NCBI GenBank assembly: GCA_049302575.1
Contig: JBAQMG010000035.1
Coordinates: 1-21,518, forward strand
From: JBAQMG01 sp049302575
Lineage (GTDB): Bacteria; Bacillota; Desulfitobacteriia; Desulfitobacteriales; Desulfitobacteriaceae
Direction of reading: 5' to 3'
Length of the DNA stretch: 21,518 bases
The position numbers and the translations under genes were made by a program. The notes under the pieces are model-generated. The model searched no databases, had not been told where the DNA came from, and saw only the letters and a program-made list of their open reading frames with translations. Of the stretch, positions 8,458-15,451 are shown in pieces (position 1 is the stretch's first letter; the number at the start of each line of letters is the position of its first letter).

Positions 8458-8500
8458 AAAATACCGCTTTGAGTTTAAGTAAAGCAAAAAAAGGTATTTT
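8458..8500 (+). promoter_or_regulatory. Candidate antiterminator hairpin upstream of acsV
   Basis: AAAATACC (8458-8465) pairs perfectly with GGTATTTT (8493-8500). Inside it GCTTT (8466-8470) pairs with AAAGC (8481-8485). The right arm overlaps the left arm of the terminator-like hairpin at 8495-8525, so the two folds exclude one another. The pairing is seen; a regulatory role is inferred. Confidence 0.45.
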
Positions 8501-8535
8501 CCGAGAACGGTAGTCGTTGAAAATAGATTTTTTTT
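8495..8535 (+). terminator. Candidate intrinsic terminator/attenuator between acsC and acsV
   Basis: TATTTTC (8495-8501) pairs with GAAAATA (8519-8525). Inside it AACG (8506-8509) pairs with CGTT (8515-8518), leaving a small bulge. GA and eight T residues (8528-8535) follow at once. The stem is AT-rich and so weak, which suits a conditional or leaky terminator better than a complete stop. The downstream genes belong functionally to the same operon. Confidence 0.4.
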
Positions 8536-8583
8536 AGATGCCTACCATAAGGGGTTTAGTGTTAGAACGAGGAAGTGACCACC

Positions 8584-10497
8584 ATGCCGCTTAGTCAAGT
8601 AAGGTTTATGCCTGAAAATCGCACAATTGAGGTTGAAAATGGAACGTCTCTGCTTAAAGCAGCCTCTATAGCTGGAATCTATATCAAATCTGGCTGCGGT
8701 GGCAAAGGGAGTTGCGGTGCCTGCAAGGTAGTTGTTCTAGTTGGTGCTCCTGAGGTTGTTGGTACAGGGAACCTTACACCTGAACAAATTACCAACGGAG
8801 TTCGCTTAAGTTGTCGAACCTTAGTGCAGGGAGACGTAACTGTTGAGGTTCCCCCAGAATCCCGTCTACAGGAACATCAAGTTCTAATGGGTGATGTTCA
8901 GAAAGGCTTTATCAAGGAGACTGAGGATGACTTACTGCTTAAGTATGAACGGCACCCACTAGCAAACAAAGTACGCCTTCAAATTACAGAACCTACCATA
9001 ACAGAGAACGCCAGTGATTGGGCTCGTCTGCAGATGGAGCTCAAACGAGTTTTGCAAGCTGGCAATAAACCAATCAATATTCCCTTATCAGTATTACAAA
9101 AGTTACCAGAGTCTTTGCGCCAAGCAAATTGGGATGTCTCTGTTACCCTGACTGATCTGGATAATGAGTATACTGTAACCAGAGTTGATAAAGGTAATGA
9201 CCGCCCAACGTACGGCTTAGCAGTAGACATTGGAACGACTACAGTGGTTGTATATTTGTTGGATCTCTTGACTGGTGAAATTGTTGATAGACAAGGAACG
9301 TATAATAAACAAGCAAAGTTCGGCGACGATGTTATTTCACGTATTGTTTATGCAGTGGACACTCCTGAAAACTTACAAGAAATTCATCAAGCAGTTGTTG
9401 ATACTATCAACGATTTAACGGATAAGATTCTTGTCCGACAAACTCTCGATGTTCAAGAATTGACGACCGCTGTTGTAGCCGGAAATACCACAATGACACA
9501 ACTCTTTTTAGGTGTAGATCCACGTTATGTGCGACTCGAACCCTATATTCCTACAATGAATGAGGTTCCTCCAGTAGCAGCACGAGAAATAGGACTTCAT
9601 CTTCTACCGGAAGGCTTAGTTCATTCCTTTCCGTCAGTCGCTAGTTATGTTGGAGGCGATATCGTCTCTGGTACTCTGATTACAGATATGGCCAATGGGG
9701 AAGATATCGTGCTATTTATTGATATTGGTACCAATGGGGAAATTGTTTTAGGGAATCAAGATTGGTTAGTTTCATGTGCTTGTTCAGCTGGACCTTGTTT
9801 TGAAGGCGGAGGAATAGCCTTCGGTATGCGAGCAATGCCGGGTGCTATTGAACGGATAAATATTGACGCTTCGACACTGGATGTAACTTACAAAGTCGTT
9901 GGCAGTATTCTACCTGTAGGTATCTGTGGCTCAGGTTTGGTGGATGGCTTAGCCAAATTAAGAGATGCTGGGATTATCGACCGAGCTGGTAATTTCCAGC
10001 TTACTCACCCTAGCAATTCTGAACGGCTCAGGGCTACAAGTGATGACAAGGAATTCGTTTTAGCATGGGCTCATCAGGCTGGGGGAGACAAAGACATTGT
10101 TATTACTGAAAATGATGTTAAAAATCTCATTCGGGCCAAAGGTGCAATTTATGCTGGAATTCGTTCCCTGCTTACGATGGTAGCCGTTGAAATTGACATG
10201 ATTAGCCGTATCGTCATTGCCGGGGGTTTTGGAAATTACCTGAATGTTCACGACTCAGTCGAAATTGGGTTATTACCGGATCTTCCACCGGAGAGCTATC
10301 AATTCATCGGAAATGCCTCTGTTAAAGGCGCTCGTCTGGCATTGCTTTCACAAAATGCTTGGCGTGAAGCTTTGGAATTAAGTCGTAAAATGACATATGT
10401 TGAACTTTCCATTGGTACGACATTTATGGATGAATTCGTTTCGGCGTTATTTTTACCCCATACGGATTTGTCGCTTTTCCCATCTGTTAAAGCTTAA
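8584..10497 (+). CDS. acsV: Reductive activator of the corrinoid iron-sulfur protein (RACo-type ferredoxin/ASKHA protein)
   Basis: This 637-aa protein belongs to the family that uses ATP to drive reduction of inactive Co(II) in CFeSP back to Co(I). Its N-terminus is a plant-type 2Fe-2S domain with Cys38, Cys44, Cys47 and Cys77 (CGGKGSCGAC ... LSCRT). A linker leads to an ASKHA-type ATPase (DUF4445) starting near residue 211 with YGLAVDIGTTTVVVYLLD. A second nucleotide-binding segment reads LFIDIGTNGEIVLG, and CSAGPCFEGGGIAFGMRAMPG follows. The start is ATG 8584, 10 nt after GAGGA; a GTG at 8575 lies only 1 nt from that site and is less likely. It sits between acsC and acsD, which encode its substrate. 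Related activators serve O-demethylases, but the position makes CFeSP the clear partner. Confidence 0.92.
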   Translation: MPLSQVRFMPENRTIEVENGTSLLKAASIAGIYIKSGCGGKGSCGACKVVVLVGAPEVVGTGNLTPEQITNGVRLSCRTLVQGDVTVEVPPESRLQEHQVLMGDVQKGFIKETEDDLLLKYERHPLANKVRLQITEPTITENASDWARLQMELKRVLQAGNKPINIPLSVLQKLPESLRQANWDVSVTLTDLDNEYTVTRVDKGNDRPTYGLAVDIGTTTVVVYLLDLLTGEIVDRQGTYNKQAKFGDDVISRIVYAVDTPENLQEIHQAVVDTINDLTDKILVRQTLDVQELTTAVVAGNTTMTQLFLGVDPRYVRLEPYIPTMNEVPPVAAREIGLHLLPEGLVHSFPSVASYVGGDIVSGTLITDMANGEDIVLFIDIGTNGEIVLGNQDWLVSCACSAGPCFEGGGIAFGMRAMPGAIERINIDASTLDVTYKVVGSILPVGICGSGLVDGLAKLRDAGIIDRAGNFQLTHPSNSERLRATSDDKEFVLAWAHQAGGDKDIVITENDVKNLIRAKGAIYAGIRSLLTMVAVEIDMISRIVIAGGFGNYLNVHDSVEIGLLPDLPPESYQFIGNASVKGARLALLSQNAWREALELSRKMTYVELSIGTTFMDEFVSALFLPHTDLSLFPSVKA

Positions 10498-10564
10498 ATA
10501 CTCTACCCTTGATCTAACTGGATATGTGTTCGTTAGAATCTTGAACTTGAAAGGAGAGAGGTTC

Positions 10565-11530
10565 ATGCCCGTAATCCTCGTAAAAGAAAAATACCCTAGT
10601 AAAGTCGGCGAAGTTGTTCTAGGAGCTACTCCAGAACAAGGAGGAACCCGTACCTCTGTGATCACTGTTGGCGGTGACAGTACTTTACCATTTCTTCATT
10701 TTGAAGGAAAAGTAGAAAACCGGGCTGTGATAGCTATGGAAATCACAGATATTGTTCCAGCTTGGAGTGACGCTCTCAAAGCTAATTTCATTGATGTGCT
10801 TGACAACCCAGCTGCTTGGGCTAAAAAATGTGTTAACGAATTCGGAGCCGATCTAATATATCTTAAATTTATCGGCGCTGACCCTGATGGAACTAATCGC
10901 AGTCCTGAGGATTGCTGCCGGATAGTCAAAGAAGTTTTAGCTGCAGTTGGAGTACCCTTGATTATCTCCGGTTGTGATGATGCGGAAAAAGACAATGAAG
11001 TTTTGGCCGCAATTGCTGAAGCGTGTGCTGGTGAGAATCTTCTCTTAGGGCTGGCTGAACAAGATAATTACAAATCCATTGCAGCCGCTGCCATGGTTCA
11101 TAAACATAATGTTATTGCCCGTTCGCCGTTGGATATTAATATTTGTAAACAATTAAATATTTTAATCAACGAAATGGGTTTACCTTTAAACCGTATTGTG
11201 ATTGACCCGATGATCGGTGGTCTTGGCTTCGGAATTGAGTATGCTTATTCCATTATGGAGCGAGCCCGACTCGGTTCCTTAGGTAATGATAAAATGCTTT
11301 CCATGCCAATGATATGTACTGTTGGTTATGAAGCAAATCGTTGTAAGGAGGCTAACGCTTCCGTTGAAGAATTTCCAGGCTGGGGTGAGTTGGAAGATAG
11401 AGCCATCCTTTGGGAGGCTTTAACGGCGTCTGCTTTACTTCAAGTTGGAGCAAGTATTCTTTTAATGCGTAACCCTGCTGCTGTTAAATTAGTGCACAGC
11501 AATATTGCTGATCTCATGGAAGCTAATTAG
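10565..11530 (+). CDS. acsD: Corrinoid iron-sulfur protein small (delta) subunit
   Basis: This 321-aa TIM-barrel protein forms the CFeSP heterodimer with AcsC and helps hold the cobamide during methyl transfer. The sequence begins MPVILVKEKYPSKVGEVVLG and includes EQGGTRTSVITVGGDSTLPF, LIYLKFIGADPDGTNRSPED and IDPMIGGLGFGIEYAYSIMERARLG, all typical of the CdhD/AcsD family. The length matches (about 310-323 aa). The start is ATG 10565 with GAAAGGAGAG just upstream. The frame is open back to 10397, but that part overlaps the acsV coding sequence and gives a non-family leader, so it is rejected. It lies 67 nt after acsV and 36 nt before acsE. Confidence 0.95.
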   Translation: MPVILVKEKYPSKVGEVVLGATPEQGGTRTSVITVGGDSTLPFLHFEGKVENRAVIAMEITDIVPAWSDALKANFIDVLDNPAAWAKKCVNEFGADLIYLKFIGADPDGTNRSPEDCCRIVKEVLAAVGVPLIISGCDDAEKDNEVLAAIAEACAGENLLLGLAEQDNYKSIAAAAMVHKHNVIARSPLDINICKQLNILINEMGLPLNRIVIDPMIGGLGFGIEYAYSIMERARLGSLGNDKMLSMPMICTVGYEANRCKEANASVEEFPGWGELEDRAILWEALTASALLQVGASILLMRNPAAVKLVHSNIADLMEAN

Positions 11531-11566
11531 TTTTAAAGAAGTATTTTTTTGAAAGGTCGTGGACAG

Positions 11567-12361
11567 ATGATTATTATAGGTGAACGTATTAACGGAATGT
11601 TTACAGATATTGGAGATGCTCTACGCAATAAAGATCCTAAGCCTTTGCAATACTGGGCTACCAAACAAGAAGAGGGTGGGGCGCACTACTTAGATGTAAA
11701 CTCTGGACCTGCTGTTCCCACAGAAGAACGCCCTGAAGCCTATAAGTGGATGGTGCAAGTTATTCAAGAAGTTTCTAATTTACCACTTACTTTGGACTCC
11801 ACAAACTATAATGCCATTGAAGAAGGCCTTAAACTTTGTAAACGCCCTGCCATGATTAACTCTGTACCTGTTGAACGTGCCAAAATAGAACGCGTTTTTG
11901 GGATGGCTGTACAGTACAATGCTTCAGTAATCGGACTTACTATGGATAAAAAAGGTATTCCCAAAGATGCTGAAAACCGGGTGGCCTTTGCAATGGAATT
12001 AGTGGCTGCCGCTGATGAATTTGGTCTACCTATGGAAGACCTCTTCATTGATCCGCTCATTCTGCCTTGTAATGTTGCCCAAGAGCATGCTCCTGAAGTT
12101 TTAGAATCCTTACGTCAAATTAAGGGTCTTGCTAATCCAGGTCCACGTACTGTTCTTGGACTTTCCAATGTCTCACAGAAATCTCCTGATCGCCATTTGA
12201 TTAACCGTACCTATCTGGCTATGGCGATGGCTTGTGGGCTAGATGCTGCCATCATGGACGCTAATGATGATGCGTTAGTTGACGTTGCCGCAACAGGGCA
12301 AATACTCTTGAATAAGAGTATTTATGCTGATTCTTATCTCAGAGTGTTCCGTGCTCGTTAA
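11567..12361 (+). CDS. acsE: Methyltetrahydrofolate:corrinoid iron-sulfur protein methyltransferase
   Basis: This 264-aa pterin-binding TIM barrel moves the methyl group of methyl-THF onto Co(I) of CFeSP, joining the methyl and carbonyl branches. The residues known to hold the pterin in the Moorella enzyme are present, offset by two: Asp77 (LTLDSTN), Asn98 (MINSVP), Asp162 (FIDPLIL) and Asn201 (LGLSNVSQ). The protein starts MIIIGERING at ATG 11567, with a GAAAGG site about 10 nt upstream; a TTG at 11549 would add six residues and has no ribosome site. The length agrees with the 262-aa Moorella protein. It is the last gene of the operon, followed 25 nt later by a strong terminator. Confidence 0.96.
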   Translation: MIIIGERINGMFTDIGDALRNKDPKPLQYWATKQEEGGAHYLDVNSGPAVPTEERPEAYKWMVQVIQEVSNLPLTLDSTNYNAIEEGLKLCKRPAMINSVPVERAKIERVFGMAVQYNASVIGLTMDKKGIPKDAENRVAFAMELVAAADEFGLPMEDLFIDPLILPCNVAQEHAPEVLESLRQIKGLANPGPRTVLGLSNVSQKSPDRHLINRTYLAMAMACGLDAAIMDANDDALVDVAATGQILLNKSIYADSYLRVFRAR

Positions 12362-12384
12362 AGCTTTCTAAAACTAAAATTATT

Positions 12385-12416
12385 AAGGGTCTCTGGGATT
12401 ACCAGAGACCCTTTTT
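12385..12416 (+). terminator. Terminator of the acs operon
   Basis: AAGGGTCTCTGG (12385-12396) pairs with CCAGAGACCCTT (12402-12413) around a 5-nt loop, and a run of five T residues ends at 12416. The perfect 12-bp stem with a T-run makes it a strong rho-independent terminator and marks the end of the cooC-acsE unit. Confidence 0.92.
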
Positions 12417-12482
12417 CAAGTTCAGTAAATACACATTCCTGTACTATTTTTATGTTTTAGATTCATATGTATAACTTTTAAG

Positions 12483-12494
12483 GCATAGCTATGC
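12483..12494. promoter_or_regulatory. Perfect 12-bp palindrome in the leader of the 12524 gene
   Basis: GCATAGCTATGC is an exact palindrome lying 30 nt before the preferred start and covering an alternative ATG at 12491. It could be a small operator or a chance sequence. No spaced copy was noticed elsewhere in the window. Confidence 0.25.
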
Positions 12495-12523
12495 AACATA
12501 ATAATATACAGGAGGTGGACAAC

Positions 12524-13480
12524 TTGGAAACATTTTTCCAGAGTGACTCGCGAATTAAATCATTGTTGGAGCAGATCATTGAAAAAATCTTTACAGTCTG
12601 TCTATTAAAAGGTACTGAAGCTGAATTAGCTGTAGAATTCGCTAAAGGGAGACAGTTAGTCGTTAAAGTAACAATGCTACTGACCGAAATTTCTTCATTA
12701 CCCCCTACAGCTCTCGTTGATGCTATACATCAACTTCTAGAACAACGTCTTCCAGACCAACGAATTATTAATAACTTCCCAAAATTTTATCAAGTTATGG
12801 AAGATATGATTCGTGAGGGTATAGTCATTGTCTCGGAGAACCATAAACAACACCTGCTACAAAAACCAACATCAGTAATAGTTTTAGCAGGTGGTCGCGA
12901 ACCGATGCTTACTTCCAGAAGTTCAGGAAGCTATATGACAATACCTAGCAATCAGGAGAACCTTACTTTTACTGTTCAAGATTTACCTGAAAACACATCA
13001 GAGTATCTTGATAGTCCTGTTTTAGCCGCAGCAACAGATTTGGATACTGAAAAAAAACATCAAGTAACTCAAACTTGTGACGCTTTTAACCTGACTGAAA
13101 TTAACGAAACTGAGGATTTGAAACCATCCAATATCAAACTTCAACAAAACCTATCAAAGGATTTATCTTTATCTAAAAACAGAGTCAAGAGTTCATCACA
13201 AGTTCCACTTGAGGCGACACGCTTAGCTCTTGTACTTCAACAAATTTTCCCTAATACTCAAGCGCGTTGGAATTTTAATCTCGGGAAAAATAATTTTTTA
13301 GTTCAAATTCAAGATCTTTTAATATACTTAGAAATTTTTTCAGAGGGTGATCGTGTTGAAAAAGAAATGAAGAAAGAAGGCTGGAAGGTAATAGTATGTA
13401 ATAATGAGGATCTATGTTTCCCGCGTCGTCTCGAACGAGCAATTCACCGAGTATTAAAAGATCCAAAATACAAGTTGTAA
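12524..13480 (+). CDS. Unrecognised protein with possible nuclease-like C-terminal fold
   Basis: I do not recognise this 318-aa protein. The preferred start is TTG 12524, 6 nt after a strong AGGAGGTG (12510-12517); an in-frame ATG at 12491 has only a weak site. It has three parts: a mostly helical N-terminal region (about 1-110, with LLEQIIEKIF and VDAIHQLLEQRL), a polar, probably disordered middle (about 125-220), and a C-terminal domain (about 228-318). The last reads FLVQIQDLLIYLEIFSEG ... EKEMKKEGWKVIVCNNEDL ... RLERAIHRVL. Its order of strands, hydrophilic helix, GWKV strand and final helix resembles small restriction-endonuclease-like (DUF559/VSR-type) domains, but a full D-ExK active site is not evident. 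It is soluble, with no signal peptide. It lies between the acs terminator and the two-component genes and may share their transcript. Function unknown. Confidence 0.75.
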   Translation: METFFQSDSRIKSLLEQIIEKIFTVCLLKGTEAELAVEFAKGRQLVVKVTMLLTEISSLPPTALVDAIHQLLEQRLPDQRIINNFPKFYQVMEDMIREGIVIVSENHKQHLLQKPTSVIVLAGGREPMLTSRSSGSYMTIPSNQENLTFTVQDLPENTSEYLDSPVLAAATDLDTEKKHQVTQTCDAFNLTEINETEDLKPSNIKLQQNLSKDLSLSKNRVKSSSQVPLEATRLALVLQQIFPNTQARWNFNLGKNNFLVQIQDLLIYLEIFSEGDRVEKEMKKEGWKVIVCNNEDLCFPRRLERAIHRVLKDPKYKL

Positions 13481-13539
13481 AGAGTAATCTATCTAGACGG
13501 CGGATAGATGTTTAAGTTTTTCAGAAATCGAGTAGGAAA

Positions 13540-13545
13540 TATAAT
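13540..13545 (+). promoter_or_regulatory. Possible -10 element before the sensor kinase gene
   Basis: TATAAT at 13540-13545 lies about 60 nt before the kinase start. The -35 region 17 nt upstream (TTTTTC) is a poor match, so a promoter here would be weak or activator-dependent. An imperfect hairpin (ATCTATC/GATAGAT, about 13487-13508) lies between the upstream gene and this site. Confidence 0.25.
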
Positions 13546-13603
13546 TTATATGTCGAATAGTAATGGAATGATGATAACGACTTAGATGAAGTGAGGGGAA
13601 GTC

Positions 13604-14746
13604 GTGCCTGAACGCTTGAGTAAAATTCTGGAACATACATTAAGCACTATTGAAGTAAGCAAAGAAGAAATCTTTTTGATCGCCGAGTCAACCCGCACTG
13701 AACTACTCCGGATTACTCAAGAACTTGCTAATTTACGTATTGATATTAGTGATGTAATTAAAGCAACCGATGAGCAAAGGAAAATCGAGAAACGCCTGCG
13801 ACGTAGATTGATGGAAGTAAGTCGTGACTTTAAACGTTATTCTGAAACAATAATGCTAGAAACCTATAAAGAAACCACTGAAGCTCAATTAAAACTACAA
13901 TTGCTTGAATCAAAGGAACTTCAATTCCGTATGAGACGGGATGATCTTGAACGATCCTTACGGCAAATGCAATCAACCATTGAACGTGCAGAAAATTTGA
14001 TGTCTCATGTTAGTCTGGCTATAAGCCTACTTGAAGGTGGGATTGAAAATGTAATCTCCTCAAATAAGATTATTGAACAACGCCAGGAAATTGGTTTGAG
14101 GGTCATCAAAGCTCAGGAAGATGAACGACGTCGTGTCGCACGAGAAATCCATGATGGCCCGGCACAAACCTTAGCTAACATTGTCCTGCGTTTAGAAATT
14201 GCCGAAAGATTATTAGAGCTAAGCCCACTAAAAGTTAAAACAGAACTTCAAGATCTGAAAAATCTCGTACGTTCAAATCTACAAGATATCCGTCGGATAA
14301 TTTTCGACCTACGCCCAATGGCTCTTGACGATTTAGGAATAGTACAAGCTATCACCCAATATGTAGAAAATTTCCGACTAGCTTACAACATTCAATGTGA
14401 ACTTTATTTTGAAGGATCGGAAAGGCGACTTCCACAGATCATCGAAATTGCTTTATTTAGACTTCTTCAAGAAGGTTTAACTAATGTTGCCAAACACTCC
14501 AAGTCCGAACGGGCTGTTGTTGTTTTTAAATTCCAAGAACAATCAACTTCGGCTAAAGTAATTGATTTCGGAAAAGGTTTTAATGTTGAAAACTCTTTAG
14601 AGTCGCCTGGGGAACATTTTGGACTTATTGGTATGCGTGAAAGGGTAGAGATGTTTTCTGGACTTTTCTTCATTCATTCCTCACCGGGGATAGGTACAAC
14701 TATTGAATTTGCGATTCCTTACAGCTTAGAGGAGGTGATTTCTTGA
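13604..14746 (+). CDS. DegS-family cytoplasmic sensor histidine kinase
   Basis: This 380-aa kinase has no membrane segment. Its N-terminal 165 residues are a long coiled coil of the DegS sensor type, beginning ERLSKILEHTLSTIEVSKEE. The HisKA_3 dimerisation box ERRRVAREIHDGPAQTLAN has the phosphorylated His at residue 183. The HATPase region shows EGLTNVAKHSKSE (N box), VIDFGKGFN (G1 box) and GLIGMRERV (G2 box). The start is GTG 13604 with GAGGGGA upstream. Length and layout match Bacillus DegS (about 385 aa), but the signal and regulon cannot be read from the sequence. Its stop overlaps the start of the cognate regulator gene, so the pair is translationally coupled. Confidence 0.92.
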   Translation: MPERLSKILEHTLSTIEVSKEEIFLIAESTRTELLRITQELANLRIDISDVIKATDEQRKIEKRLRRRLMEVSRDFKRYSETIMLETYKETTEAQLKLQLLESKELQFRMRRDDLERSLRQMQSTIERAENLMSHVSLAISLLEGGIENVISSNKIIEQRQEIGLRVIKAQEDERRRVAREIHDGPAQTLANIVLRLEIAERLLELSPLKVKTELQDLKNLVRSNLQDIRRIIFDLRPMALDDLGIVQAITQYVENFRLAYNIQCELYFEGSERRLPQIIEIALFRLLQEGLTNVAKHSKSERAVVVFKFQEQSTSAKVIDFGKGFNVENSLESPGEHFGLIGMRERVEMFSGLFFIHSSPGIGTTIEFAIPYSLEEVIS

Positions 14747-15384
14747 TGATTCGCGTTGTTATCGCAGATGATCATCCTCTATTAAGAGAAGGGTTACGTC
14801 GGATTATTGAATTTGAAGATGGTATTGAGGTTATTGCTGAAGTAGGGGATGGTCAAGGCGCAATTAACGCTATGCGAAATCTTACCTTCGATATTCTACT
14901 AATGGATTTGAATATGCCAGGTGTTAACGGCTTAGAGGCCTGTAAGGTTATTCGTCGTGAACGTTCAGATATTGGGATTATTGTTTTAACTATCGATGAT
15001 TCAGACGACAAAGTTTTCCAAGTCCTACAACTTGGTGTTGCAGGGTATTTATTAAAAGATGTTGAGCCCAAAACCTTAATTGAATCTATCCGTAAAGTAC
15101 ATGATGGAGAACCTATTTTATCACCGCTTGTAACTGGTAAACTAATAGGTAATTTTGTTCGCCCTAATAGTTCTAAGGAAACTTTCGGTTTAAGTAGTCG
15201 AGAGATGGATATCCTTATTTATGTTACACGTGGATTATCCAACCGTGAAATCGGTCAATCCTTATTTATTAGTGAAAAAACAGTTAAAAATCACCTTTCT
15301 AGTATTTTTCGCAAGTTAGAAGTTGATGATCGAACTCAGGCCGCTCTCAAGGCTGTAAAGCTTCAACTCGTATTTCTAGAATAA
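14746..15384 (+). CDS. NarL/DegU-family response regulator
   Basis: This 212-aa regulator is the likely phosphorylation target of the kinase just upstream. The receiver domain (1-120) has acidic residues Asp8 and Asp9 in VIADDHP, the phospho-acceptor Asp54 (LLMDLNMPGVNG), Thr82 and Lys104 (GYLLKD). The C-terminal LuxR-type helix-turn-helix (about 148-205) reads LSSREMDILIYVTRGLSNRE and ISEKTVKNHLSSIFRKL. The start is ATG 14746, whose A is the last base of the kinase TGA; GGAGGTG lies 8 nt upstream. A TTG at 14743 is possible. The targets are unknown. Proximity to the acs operon invites, but does not show, a regulatory link. Confidence 0.93.
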   Translation: MIRVVIADDHPLLREGLRRIIEFEDGIEVIAEVGDGQGAINAMRNLTFDILLMDLNMPGVNGLEACKVIRRERSDIGIIVLTIDDSDDKVFQVLQLGVAGYLLKDVEPKTLIESIRKVHDGEPILSPLVTGKLIGNFVRPNSSKETFGLSSREMDILIYVTRGLSNREIGQSLFISEKTVKNHLSSIFRKLEVDDRTQAALKAVKLQLVFLE

Positions 15385-15451
15385 ATTGAATTTGTGATTC
15401 AAAACATCAAAACGAAAAGCTATTTATATTTATATTGGAGGCCAGATCCGA

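Noticed and set aside
10397..10564. Upstream extension of acsD by 56 residues
   Set aside because: It overlaps the end of acsV in another frame, and the strong GAAAGGAGAG site directly before ATG 10565 decides the start.
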